Part shown: positions 1-9,473 of the stretch, piece after piece
Numbering within the stretch: the first letter of the stretch is position 1
How the letters are laid out: each line of letters opens with the position of its first letter
NCBI GenBank assembly: GCA_902984215.1
Contig: CADWAF010004778.1
Span: forward strand, 1-22,440
Source of the DNA: Willaertia magna
Taxonomy: Eukaryota; Heterolobosea; Eutetramitea; Acrasida; Naegleriidae
DNA: 22,440 nt
Reading direction: 5' to 3'
The notes under the pieces: generated by a model
Databases searched by the model: none
Told to the model about the DNA's origin: nothing
Seen by the model: only the letters and a program-made list of their open reading frames with translations
Program-made: the position numbers and the translations under genes

Positions 1-65
1 AATTAGCGAGCTTACTGAATTCAATTAAAGTATTAAGAATATACAAATTGGAAACATAATTATTA

Positions 66-710
66 TTATAATTGTGTCGATATCCACTCTAAACTTTCAT
101 ATAAACCATCTGCAGTTAGGGCACAACAGGGAAGTATTCTCCACTTCTGTTGTTTTATATTATCCACATCTAACTTCTCTTTTAATTCTTCAACAGTTAA
201 ACAATCAGAAACATCTTGCTTATTGGCTAGTATTAAAACCACTACATCCCTTAGTAATTCATCTTCTAAAATCTTGTGTAATTCTCGTTTCGCAGTGTCA
301 ACTCTGTCACGATCTGAACTGTCAACTACAAAAACAACCACTTCTACGAAAGAATAATAGTTTTTCCATAAAGTCCTAAAATAAGTTATTCGCAAATTTA
401 ATTTATCTCTACAATAAATACATTTTCAAATATTTTACTTACCTCACAGCTTCTTGCCCACCAACATCCCACATTGTGAAATTAATTTTCTTATATTGAA
501 CAGTTTCAACATTCTTTTTGAAATGTTACATAATTTTAAAGTTAATGGAATACTTACGAAACCAATTGTCGGAATTGTGTTTATACTATGATTTAATTTT
601 AATTTATATAAAATTGAAGTTTTCCCAGCCGCGTCCAAACCAACTAATAAAATTCTTGCTTCTTTGTTTTTAAATAAGTTTTGAAAAAATTGAGAAATAG
701 CTTGTCCCAT
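66..710 (-). CDS. Arf-family small GTPase, 3 exons, 177 aa
   Basis: A Ras-superfamily GTPase of the Arf type, expected to cycle on membranes and recruit coats or effectors for vesicle traffic. Exons read on the minus strand are 710-558, 513-443 and 375-66. The introns are 44 and 67 bp, both with GTAAGT donors, and joining them gives one continuous frame. Visible motifs are Gly2 (the N-myristoylation position of Arfs), the P-loop GLDAAGKT (residues 24-31), switch I IPTIGF, switch II WDVGGQ, the NKQD base-specificity motif and a late CAL motif. The length is close to the usual 180 aa. The C-terminal part is more divergent than a typical Arf1, so this could be an Arf paralogue or an Arl; I do not assign a subtype. 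The gene diverges from the F-box/WD40 gene across 151 bp. Confidence 0.93.
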
Positions 711-861
711 TGTTAATATTCTTCTGTAGACAAATGACTTTAATTTTTTTTCTTTTTTAATGTTTGAAGTTCATTATGAAAACTCCTCTCGAATAAACCT
801 TATTTTCGGAAGAATTTAAAAAATATTTTTGAAAAAATTGATCATCACGCACTTAAAATAA
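711..861. promoter_or_regulatory. Short bidirectional promoter region
   Basis: These 151 bp separate the start codons of the divergent Arf and F-box/WD40 genes, so both promoters and 5' leaders must fit here. The sequence has runs of T and A and no motif that I can name. The role is inferred from position only. Confidence 0.5.
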
Positions 862-2859
862 ATGCCAAAAACTAAAAAACATCACGCAAGAGTAGATCTT
901 AATGAATTGGCAAGGATTAGAAGAGAAAAGTATCAAAAATATGTAACAAGTCTTCAAGAATTAGAGAATGCTCGAAAAAGTGATATAACTATTCAATATA
1001 TTGTACTTCATAAAGATAATGGAGAAGAAATCTACATTTCATTTGACAATATGTTACAAATATTTAGTTATTTAACTCCGCATGAATTAATATTTAATAT
1101 TGGATTAGTTTGTAAAAGTTGGTACTTTTTATCAATTAAAACTAATTTCATTTGGGAATATTTGTACAATAAAGAATTTGAAGATGAAAACTGTAAGCCT
1201 TCAACTTACGAAGAAGAACTAGATGAAGATAAAAGTTTTAATGGATATTGGAAACAATTGTATACTTACAGAATGTCAATCCGTAATAGATGGTTAGAAA
1301 ATAAGCCTGATAGATTAGGTTATTTAGATATGTTAGAAACTGAATACTCTAAGAATAAATTAAAGAGAAATCCAAATGCCGGAAGTTCATTCTCTAAAGA
1401 TCATCATCTTGCTTGTATTTCCGAAGAAGAATTAATCAAAGATGATTCTAATGAGAAGAAACTTTATAGAGTTGATCCTCAAGATAGATCTGATATTGTG
1501 AAACTTTGTTTAATCGGATCTGACAGATTACTTTCTGGCGATTCTAGAGGTGTTATTAAACTATTTTCATTACGTACTTTCCAAATGTTAAGAAAGTTTG
1601 TTGGTGGACATTCTACATCTATTAAAGAATTACTTTTTATTTCATCGGAACAATTAAAGGAAGCATCTTCATTAAGGGAAGATGGTAATATGAATACAAA
1701 ATTTAAGTTAGATTTAAATCATAATTATTTCCTTTCAACTGAGAATTATAATGCAATTATCAACGTTTGGGATTTAGATAATGGTTTATTAGTTAAGAAG
1801 ATTAGAGCTGATAAACCTATTGAATTTTTAAATGAAATTGATAAAGATGATTTAAAGTTAAGATCTCCTGTAACTTCTATTGAATTGATTAAAACTTCTT
1901 TTGGTTTAACATTAGTTGTATGTTCTTTAAGTACAATTGAGTTTTATGACTTGATTACATTAGCTTTAATTAAATCAATTAACATTTTCAAGAAACCAAA
2001 ACCAACTGTCAGTACCACCACTAAAACTACTGAAGCACCACCAGTTCCTAGACAACGAACATTATTTGATGAAATGGAGGAAGAAGAAAATGCTAATAAT
2101 GAAGAAGAAGAAGAAGTAGATGATAATAATGATGATTTTAATAATACAAATGTAATAACAGGTTTTACATTACTTGATGAAAATACAATTGCTGTTATGA
2201 CAGGTAAAATGATGATATATATTTACAATGTAAATATTTCATTTTGTGTAAAAAAGATTGATTTAACGAAAACAAAGCTTTTGGAAGTTGAAAATTATAA
2301 TAGACCTTTGACACCAGAAGCTTATTGTAAAGTTTATAATAAGTTTACAACATTTGAACGTATTGTTTCAACTAATCTACAAAAAGTTAAAAACAATCCA
2401 AATCAATTATCAGTTTGTATAACTATTTCACCACAAGATTATATGGGTCAAACTAAAACCTTTGTAAAATTTATTGATTATAGATTAGGTATAGAAGTAC
2501 CTACGAAATCAATTAAAATTGATGTTGGAAAGAAAATGTATAATTATGGGTATTATAACACTGGAGTGAATGGAAAACAATTATATATGGATGAAGATAA
2601 AATTGTACATGCTTCTAATAATACTGTGTTTATATCTGGTAGAAAGGATGGAACTATTAAACAAGAATTGTCTCAATCTTTAAATGTAACATATTATGTA
2701 ACTGCATTGTATTCAGATGAAAGATATTTGATACTTGGAACCAATTTTGGTGGAATAATAGTTTTAGATTATGGTGGTCAATTGTTTTATTGGAATGACT
2801 TAAAAGGAAGAAAAGTTGGAGAAACACTTGACAAAATGGAGGAGGATAATAATCAATAA
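862..2859 (+). CDS. F-box and WD40-type beta-propeller protein, 665 aa
   Basis: A single-exon gene. An F-box-like helix bundle occupies about residues 61-103 (LQIFSYLTPHEL, then VCKSW). Weak WD40-type repeats follow, clearest at about 213-250 (RLLSGDSRGVIKLFSL), 290-315 (INVWDLDNG) and near the C terminus (RYLILGTNFGGIIVLD). An acidic, Asn-rich linker (about 405-430) interrupts the propeller. F-box/WD40 proteins are usually substrate receptors of SCF (Skp1-cullin-F-box) ubiquitin ligases; that role is inferred from the domain order, and the substrate is unknown. The N terminus is basic with a predicted helix. The start is the first ATG of the frame and is preceded by an A-rich stretch. The WD repeats are degenerate, so the propeller call is less sure than the F-box. 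Confidence 0.8.
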   Translation: MPKTKKHHARVDLNELARIRREKYQKYVTSLQELENARKSDITIQYIVLHKDNGEEIYISFDNMLQIFSYLTPHELIFNIGLVCKSWYFLSIKTNFIWEYLYNKEFEDENCKPSTYEEELDEDKSFNGYWKQLYTYRMSIRNRWLENKPDRLGYLDMLETEYSKNKLKRNPNAGSSFSKDHHLACISEEELIKDDSNEKKLYRVDPQDRSDIVKLCLIGSDRLLSGDSRGVIKLFSLRTFQMLRKFVGGHSTSIKELLFISSEQLKEASSLREDGNMNTKFKLDLNHNYFLSTENYNAIINVWDLDNGLLVKKIRADKPIEFLNEIDKDDLKLRSPVTSIELIKTSFGLTLVVCSLSTIEFYDLITLALIKSINIFKKPKPTVSTTTKTTEAPPVPRQRTLFDEMEEEENANNEEEEEVDDNNDDFNNTNVITGFTLLDENTIAVMTGKMMIYIYNVNISFCVKKIDLTKTKLLEVENYNRPLTPEAYCKVYNKFTTFERIVSTNLQKVKNNPNQLSVCITISPQDYMGQTKTFVKFIDYRLGIEVPTKSIKIDVGKKMYNYGYYNTGVNGKQLYMDEDKIVHASNNTVFISGRKDGTIKQELSQSLNVTYYVTALYSDERYLILGTNFGGIIVLDYGGQLFYWNDLKGRKVGETLDKMEEDNNQ

Positions 2860-3213
2860 ATTGGTAAAATTAAAATATATTAAAAATAAAATTAATATAA
2901 TATTAATATTAATTATTATTTATATTTGATCTCTTTTGGGATTTAATAATAAAAAGTAAAATGTTTATATTTATAATAAATTAAAATAAAATAAATAATT
3001 AAATAAAAATTATAAAGAATTACATTTTAAATAGATTTCTAATATAGAAATATAAAAAAATAATTATTTAGAAATAACTAAAAAATTTTAATAGTCTAAC
3101 TTTTAATTAGAAAAATTACTTACCGGTTCTTTTTTCATGCTTAAAGAAAATATGTTTTTGGAATTTATTCACATATGTATTTCTGTAATACTATACAATA
3201 TTTGGCACATCAT
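2860..3213. other. AT-rich intergenic spacer between convergent genes
   Basis: A 354-bp stretch between the stop codons of the F-box/WD40 gene (plus) and the BTB gene (minus). It is dominated by short A and T runs. It should contain both 3' untranslated regions. I see no RNA gene, repeat or credible coding frame. Confidence 0.6.
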
Positions 3214-5028
3214 TTAATTCAAGCTAATTTCAATGTAACCATCGTCCTTATTTACACCACCTACATTTTCTTGGTCCAATCCAGAGTTGAAAGAGATTGC
3301 CCCATATTCAGGGTATGTTACACTATATGTATTTTGTGGAACTCCTCTTCCACCAATATAACCACCTCCTCCTCCTCCTTCGTGAAGTGCTAGAAATAAA
3401 AGTTAGGATGACTAATATTAATAATAAAAACTTACAACCACCACCTCCGCCAAATCCACCATGAGAACCGTACGAGCTTGTCATTAATCCAGCTACCCCG
3501 CCATTCACAAAAGATTTGCCTCCAGTGCAAGAGTCTCCAGATAATCCATCAAATTTAAAGCCGCCTTAAAAAGTTTAAAATTAATTTATACATTGTCCTT
3601 ACTTACCTCCACCTGCTCCTCTATCTGCACTAGCGCCATGAGTTTCTTCTACTCCCAATTGAGGAACTCTTCCATCAGGTCCGTCTGTAGTCCAACTTGA
3701 CCAGTTTTGGCCATTCCCTCCAGCCCCAATAATTAAAGGCTTATTTCCTTCTTCCATTACAACAAATGTACCACCACCGCCTTAAAAAGTTAACAATGAC
3801 AATTGCTGATTTACTTACCTCCAGCAGCACCAGCGCCTGAATACCCTACTGCGTTTTCTGCTTTTTGGCCAACTAAAATCTTTAAAACAGTGCCCTTAGT
3901 TAAAACAAAGTATCCAGACACCTTAGCTCCATATCCTTCTCTAGATTGAGTATTATAAGTATTCACTCCACCTGTGGGATATTATTAACATTACAAATAA
4001 TTATTAAACCATTACTTACCTCCCGCACCACATGCAGTAATTCTATATTTCCCATTGAAAGGTACTGTCCAATATTGAATACCATTGATTAATTCAACAT
4101 TCTCCATGAATTGAATTCCTCTGTAATGAGTTCCAAGAGTTTTTGGTGCTTCATGCCCAGTTTGACCTAATGATGTAAACTTAATATTAAAGTTACGATA
4201 AGATCTTCTCTTAAATAAAACTGGATTGTCATCATCTTCAAGGCTTGGATTAATACAAATCTTAAAAGCTTCAAATAACAATGTGCTTAAAATAGTACTC
4301 TTAGAAAATATTGAATGTTTATCCATTGTAGTTAATAATGGTTTACTCAAATTAACTAAATCAATTCTTTGAACAATGTCATCAATAAATTCTATTCTTT
4401 TATCATAGTCATGATTAATCCATTTACAAGCACAATCAAATATTTCATCTTCAGATCCACAAAATATATCTAATTCTAATAATAATAAAAAGTTTTGAGG
4501 AGACATATTAAAGAAATCCTTTGATTTTACAAATTCATTAAAGTTGAGTGTTACAATTTTAATCAAACTTTGTTTTACTTCCACTAACCAATTAGTTTCA
4601 TCATTATATTGATCTATTCTTTGAATTAATTGATCATAATCTTCTTCATATTTCTTTTCTTCAAGTTCTTTAAATAATAATTTACATTTCTCTTCAATTT
4701 CTTCCATTTGAAATTCATGAGCAAAAACAATTAAATCAATAAAATCAGATAGAGGACGATCTTCAATCTTTCCTAAATAAACAATACGTAAGAACATTTC
4801 TAGAGCAGTACTTGAAACACCTTCTAATGTAATTTCTTTTTGATTTGATTCCATAAACTCTCCATAAAGCATAGATTCTAAAACTTTACTAAACGGTACT
4901 AACAAAGCTTTAATAACATGGAATGTCTTTCCATCTGACGCTGAAACACATAGATCACTGTATTCCTCCTTGTTGAACAGATCCCCAAGCTTTAAACGAA
5001 ATACCTCTCCAAATTCTACAGTAGGCAT
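3214..5028 (-). CDS. BTB-BACK protein with glycine-rich (ALK/LTK-type) C-terminal domain, 5 exons, 546 aa
   Basis: Exons on the minus strand are 5028-4020, 3971-3819, 3780-3607, 3564-3436 and 3389-3214. The four introns are 48, 38, 42 and 46 bp, all with GTAAGT donors, and join into one frame. A BTB/POZ domain lies at about residues 15-118 (YSDLCVSASDGKTFHVIKAL), followed by a BACK domain at about 150-245. From about 310 a glycine-rich domain begins (YWTVPFNGKYRITACGAGG) and continues with blocks such as GAGAAGG, GAGGNGQNW and EGGGGGGYIGG, like the glycine-rich domain of ALK/LTK receptors. BTB-BACK proteins are commonly cullin-3 adaptors; here the glycine-rich part would take the place of a Kelch propeller as the likely substrate- or ligand-binding module (inference). 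There is no signal peptide or membrane segment, so the product is probably cytosolic. The last donor has an alternative three bases away that changes only one or two residues. Confidence 0.88.
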
Positions 5029-5270
5029 TTAAATTATTTTTTTATAGATTCTATAAAATTAATAGATCTTATTGCTGCTGAACTTTTTATTACAAAGAAA
5101 ACCTTCTTTTTGGAAATACTATGGAGTGTTAACTCTTGTAAATCTTACAAAAGGTCTTGTTAATAAGAAGGAAAACCAAAAGAATATTAAATTACAACGT
5201 TGTTTCTTTGTTTCTTAGGTACTTAAATTCCAGCATCGAAGGGAAATCAGTTGTAGTTGTACAAAAAAAA
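5029..5270. promoter_or_regulatory. Bidirectional promoter between BTB gene and 2OG oxygenase gene
   Basis: These 242 bp lie between two divergent start codons. A pyrimidine-rich tract ending in TTTCTTAG at about 5207-5218 resembles a 3' splice site, so the oxygenase transcript may carry a 5'-UTR intron; this is only a possibility. The frame upstream of 5271 is open but has no ATG. Confidence 0.4.
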
Positions 5271-6946
5271 ATGTTAAGCAATGATCAAGAAGCAAAGTCA
5301 TCCACTGACTTGCTTGACCAACTTGATGAAAGCCAAGCCAAAAAATTATTATTGAAACTTTGTGAAAAGGATGAAAATATCTTAAAGAGAGCTTTAGAAG
5401 AAAAAGAAACTGTTGATATCCAAGAAGATGAAGATAAAATTCCTTCAAAAGCAGTTACCATCTATCAAAAAATTAAAAAAGCTCTTTCCGGGGTTGAATA
5501 CAGAAAATCATGGAAGACAATGTCATACCCTTTTGTCTCTCAAAATATTAAAGCATTATATGATAATTATGCTAGTTTTTATTGTGGAGGGTATATATAT
5601 TGTGACCGTGATAGAATCCATTTGTTTGTTGACAATGAAGATATGGGAGATATTTTGAAATTAGATATTGAGAAATTAAAAGCTAAAGCAAAGCCTTCAC
5701 CTTTTGGAAAGGGACAAGAAACTGTGTTTGATGAAAATATTAGAAAAGCAAGTGAAATTACATCTGACAGAATGAAATTTAAACTTAAGGGAAGTATGTA
5801 AGAGCGTCTTCATCAGGAGATAACCCAAGAACTCCAATAGAAGATCACATTGTAAGCGAAACTTGTGTTATGTCAAGAGGTGGTCAACCTTTTACAATGA
5901 AATTGTACAAATTATGTATTTATGAAGAAGGAGGACATTTTAAAGAACATATTGATACACTACATGGACCAGATCATGTTGGAACAGCAGTTGTTTGTTT
6001 ACCTTCAAAGCATGAAGGTGGTGATTTAGTTGTTTGGAAGGGTAAGACTGAAAAGAGATTCTCTTTTGCTGATAAATCTGAAAGTGGTGTTACATGGGCT
6101 GCCTTTTACACAGATTGTAAACATTTAGTAGAACCAATAACTTCTGGAACAAGAATTGTTTTACAATATGATTTATTTGGAAATGAAGATGAATCTCCAG
6201 AACTAATTGTGAAAGAAAAGATTAACAAAAAAGAAGATAAAAAAGAAGAACAAGAGGACAAGAAGGAAGTAAAAAAGAAGGCTAGAAAGGGTGAGGATGA
6301 GGAAGATGAAAATGAAGAAGATGAGGAAGATGATCTTGAAAGAGAGATAGAAGATGAAGAAAGGAAAGAAAGCAGCAAAGAATATTGGAGAGAAAGAAAT
6401 TATAATATGGATAAGAATATTGAAAAAGTTACAGAAATACCTTCAAGTTATAAAGATCAAGTTCTTGAAGCTATTGCAAAAGGAATAGATTCCTTTATTG
6501 AAGAACACACAAATAAGAATTTAGCTATTTTACTATTCCATCGTTATCATTCTATGGCAACTAAACCTTATTTATTAAAAGGTGTTGATGCTGATTTATA
6601 TAATTATTTAGAAAAAGTTGGAAAATGGAAATTATCTTTGACTCCAATAGTTGTGTTTTATTCTTATGATCCTTATTATGATAGCTCTAAGTTTGAGTTG
6701 AGGGCAGCGCCTTTTGGATCAAAAGATATTGAGGCAATTCTTACAAAAAAGAAGAGAAAAATTTTTGAAGAAGATGACGACGAAGCAGTCGCTAAGGATA
6801 CAAGAGACACAATTTTACTTGAAGATGAAAACAAACAAGCTGTTACCTTGCTTTCATATCAAGAAGCCAATGAGCACACAGGTAACGAAAGTCAACCAGA
6901 ACATGCAGTATATTATGGTGGAACACTTGTCATAGAACGCAAATAA
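5271..6946 (+). CDS. 2-oxoglutarate/Fe(II)-dependent oxygenase (prolyl 4-hydroxylase-like), 2 exons, 542 aa
   Basis: Exons are 5271-5793 and 5841-6946, joined across a 47-bp intron (GTATGT...AATAG) that removes an in-frame TAA and restores the frame. The catalytic core carries the HxD iron motif (EHID, His211 and Asp213), a distal His269 in TDCKHLVEP and the 2-oxoglutarate-binding Arg279 (SGTR), in the correct order and spacing. This is the double-stranded beta-helix fold of the prolyl 4-hydroxylase-like family. The motifs HFKEHIDT and VVCLPSKHEGGDLVV resemble large oxygenases of fungi and protists whose substrates are unknown. The N-terminal 100 residues are helical and charged. A highly acidic and basic low-complexity insert follows the core (about residues 300-360). 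The ATG at 5271, after a run of A, is the first in the frame. Confidence 0.85.
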
Positions 6947-6950
6947 AGAT

Positions 6951-8092
6951 TTATTTACAAGGTAATTTTAGTTCACTAAAATCTTCAGGCAATGGATCTA
7001 CAAAGAAATAAGGATGTGAAAGAGCTTGTTTTGCAGAGTATCTTTTGTCAGTATCAAATTGCAGTAGTTGTTCCATCAAGTCTATCGCTAAATCTGAGGC
7101 ATTAGGAATTAAGTCTTGTAATTTCTTAACTTTAACATGAGAGAAGGTTATTTTACCGTAATCTGGTAATTTGGATACTCCTGGCCAATTACTTTCAGAA
7201 GGTATTCCAAGTATTGTTAAAACTTGATAGAGTTGATCTATATCATTTTCTCCAGCAAACAGAGGTGACAAGTTGTAAAGTTCTGCCATCACACAACCAG
7301 CAGCCCAAATATCTACTTTAAAATCATAAGACCTACTTCCAAAACATAACTCTGGAGCTCTGTACCATCTGGTAGCTACCTGATGAGAATAAGTTTGATC
7401 CTTTCCAGTATACAGTGTTGCCAAACCAAAATCTATATAATGTTCAAACAATTAATTTGTTGACATTTTCCTTAGTACTTACCACCCAATTTCAATTCAC
7501 CATTTTCATCAAACAAAAGGTTTGCAGGTTTTATATCCTTTAACAACGTTAATTAAGAAGGAACTCAAATATTGTTACTTACTCTATGCATTATATTGTT
7601 GCTATGACAGTGATGAAGTCCTTTAAACAGCATTAACATTATACATTTAATGTGGGATTCAGATAACGCCTTTCTTTGAGCTTTAATTAGTTTAGAGAGA
7701 TCTGTTCTCATAAATTCCAATGCTAGCACGAGAGAAGATCCACTAACAAAAACATCATACAACTTTACTACCTTTCCAAGTTGAAAAACCTTTTGAAAAG
7801 AAGTACTTACATTACAATGATCTACATGTTGAAGCGACTTTGCTTCTCTTATAACATTCTTCGGAAAATCATCAAATTCTTGCTTCCTTATCCCTGCATA
7901 AAAGAGTTTTGTAATCTTTGTAGAATGGTAAGTACTTACTGATTTTCTTTAAGGCAATAACTCTTCCGTCAACCTTTCTTTAATGATATCATTAAAACAT
8001 ACAAAAAGTAAAATTCATACAAACCTTACTGCCTTCAAAACTACTCCAAACGTTCCCTCTCCTATTCTTGAAACAACTGTATAATCTTCCAT
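6951..8092 (-). CDS. CDK20: CDK20 / cell-cycle-related kinase (CCRK), 6 exons, 304 aa
   Basis: A serine/threonine kinase of the CDK20 (CCRK, Chlamydomonas LF2) type. Exons on the minus strand are 8092-8025, 7977-7940, 7893-7811, 7771-7583, 7537-7483 and 7432-6951; introns are 39-50 bp and the joined frame is continuous. Kinase landmarks are the glycine loop GEGTFG (11-16), Lys33, Glu52, HRD (125-127), DFG (145-147) and the activation segment ATRWYRAPE ending at 172. The C terminus HPYFFVDPLPEDFSEL closely matches CDK20, whose C-lobe ends in a similar YFF-PLP motif. Where human CDK20 has the activating Thr (LYTHQ), this protein has Ser160 (TYSHQ). In other organisms the kinase controls cilium or flagellum length through MAK/ICK-type kinases. 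The stop lies 4 bp from the stop of the oxygenase gene on the other strand. Confidence 0.93.
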
Positions 8093-8179
8093 TTCAAATT
8101 TTTTAGAAAAATAAGTGTGAAAAGAACAACCACCCTAAATACAAAAGGTTCTTTGATATTTAAAACAATTTAATTCTTT

Positions 8180-8728
8180 CTATATTTTGATATTCCATAC
8201 ATCTTCATTTAAGACACTAATGTAACAAGTTTTTACTAAGGAACAACTTTTTTTAATCTTTTCGGTAGTGCAAGGAGGACCTACAAACACACCTTTAACC
8301 ATTGTGAAAACGTTATTAATTGTTGTTTTGTAAGGTGTGCTGTCATAGCTTAAATAATAATTGGCAATAGTAAATGACTTAGTAATAACAGAATCAAGTG
8401 CAAAGTATATAACATCATTTAGGGGAAAGGGGAATGGGTGTGAGATAAAGTTTACAGATGTTTTCATCAAAATTTCAATCCAATCTAAGATAGTGGTTGG
8501 ACGAGTAAAATCAAATATTGTAGTTACAGAAGAAAAGGGAGTTGGAGCATCTCTAGACCTAACAATTCATCAGTCCATTCTGCAAAAACGTATAGAAAAC
8601 AACTTTTGGAGGAGGTGAGAAATAAAGTAACTTGTAAACATCTGAAGAGATGAGCTTCCCTTATGAATTGGACACAAATATTTGTAAATATCGGCTCCAA
8701 CATTAGATAACAAATTGCCAATCAACAT
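8180..8728 (-). CDS. Unrecognised protein, possible 2-exon gene or decaying gene
   Basis: I do not recognise this gene. On the minus strand a frame is open from before the ATG at 8728 and continues to a TAG at 8180, except for two adjacent TGA codons at about 8563-8568. A 45-bp interval (8603-8559, GTTGTT...TTAG) has intron-like length, removes both stops and keeps the frame, giving a 167-aa product. Its donor is unlike the GTAAGT used elsewhere, so decay is a real alternative. The text is protein-like, with segments such as SNVGADIYKYLCPIHKG and DWIEILMKTSVNF, and mixes aromatic, cysteine and proline residues. G+C is about 37-40% in sampled lines, against about 30% in a sampled CDK20 line, and CCC and CTC codons are more frequent than in neighbours. 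No function is offered. Confidence 0.42.
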
Positions 8729-8751
8729 AAATATTAAATGATTTCTAACAT

Positions 8752-8916
8752 TTAAGAATAGGAATAGATTACACCGTTCTTAAATTTAATAAGAGGATGA
8801 AATTGCATTATAACAGGGGTGGTAAAAAAGTCAACGGGAGGAAAATAGCCACTATAATATTTGGCAGCAAACAGCAAGATATTGAAAGGGTTTGGGCTTT
8901 GATCAATTCTAACCAT
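8752..8916 (-). pseudogene. Coding-like segment upstream of the unrecognised gene, in another frame
   Basis: A 54-codon minus-strand frame starts with an ATG at 8916 and ends at a TAA at 8752. It has coding-like composition (SPNPFNILLFAAKYYSGYF) and the same raised G+C as the segment at 8180-8728. It lies in a different frame from that segment, and I found no short intron with usual splice signals that joins them. A weak possibility is an 80-bp intron with a GTGTAA donor and a GGAG acceptor. It may be the 5' part of one frameshifted gene, or a separate small protein. Confidence 0.35.
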
Positions 8917-9048
8917 TTTTTAGTCTTTTTTCACATGTACATTTTAGGAAAGATCTAAATTTTACATCATTGTAAATACAAATTAAATTATTTCTCTTTA
9001 TTTAAATTAAGATATCTTTACAATTTCTTTTGAAAACATTATTTAAAA

Positions 9049-9355
9049 ATGCCAGCAACCGATAGCGAGGTAAGCAATTCCGAAAAATAATATTCATCAA
9101 AGACAATCATAGGAATTAAATGATATTGATGCAATTGTTGAAAATCTTGGAGGATGTGCAAAACAATATTGGGAAATGGATAAATGTTTAGATAAAAACA
9201 ATCATCGTTGGACCGATTGTCAAAAAGAAGTATTAAAATTAAAACAATGTTATAATGATTTAGAAGAAAAGGGTTTAAGGAATGTTCAACAAGATAGAGC
9301 AATGCAATTTGAAATTAAAAGACTAAAAAAGATAGAACAAGAAAGAAAACAATAA
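9049..9355 (+). CDS. COA4: COA4-type twin CX9C cytochrome c oxidase assembly factor, 2 exons, 87 aa
   Basis: Exons are 9049-9069 and 9113-9355, with a 43-bp GTAAGC...ATAG intron after seven codons. The product has a twin CX9C (CHCH) motif: Cys22-x9-Cys32 and Cys43-x9-Cys53. The pattern GGCAKQYWEMDKC, then W40xxC43Q and a K before Cys53, matches COA4 (CHCHD8), an intermembrane-space protein imported through the Mia40 disulfide relay and needed for complex IV assembly. The C terminus is a charged helix rich in Lys, Arg and Glu. Other twin CX9C families have different spacing between the two motifs, but such small proteins are easily confused, so the family name is less sure than the fold. The gene was missed by long-ORF searching because of its size and intron. 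Confidence 0.85.
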
Positions 9356-9473
9356 TGTAATAATTACAGGAAGGTAACAATGGGATTATTATTGCGTAAC
9401 AAGGTGATGATTGTCAAACAAAAAAGAATGAAAAAACACAAAAGGCTTCTTTCCACAAGAAGTCATGTTTAAC

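Noticed and set aside
3175..3393. 72-codon plus-strand ORF
   Set aside because: It is antisense to the last exon of the BTB-glycine-rich gene, whose frame and splice sites are well supported.
5157..5270. N-terminal extension of the oxygenase from a TTG
   Set aside because: Eukaryotic nuclear genes rarely start at TTG, and an ATG in good A-rich context lies at 5271. The same reasoning removed short TTG extensions of the quinone oxidoreductase and the peptidase.
5794..5841. Frameshift pseudogene in the oxygenase
   Set aside because: A normal-sized 47-bp intron with GTATGT and TAG ends restores the frame and the catalytic residues are intact.
8361..8618. 85-codon plus-strand ORF
   Set aside because: It overlaps the minus-strand coding-like block, whose text is more protein-like; the plus ORF looks like a shadow.
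9039..9302. 87-codon minus-strand ORF
   Set aside because: It is antisense to COA4, which has matching twin CX9C cysteines and a clean intron.
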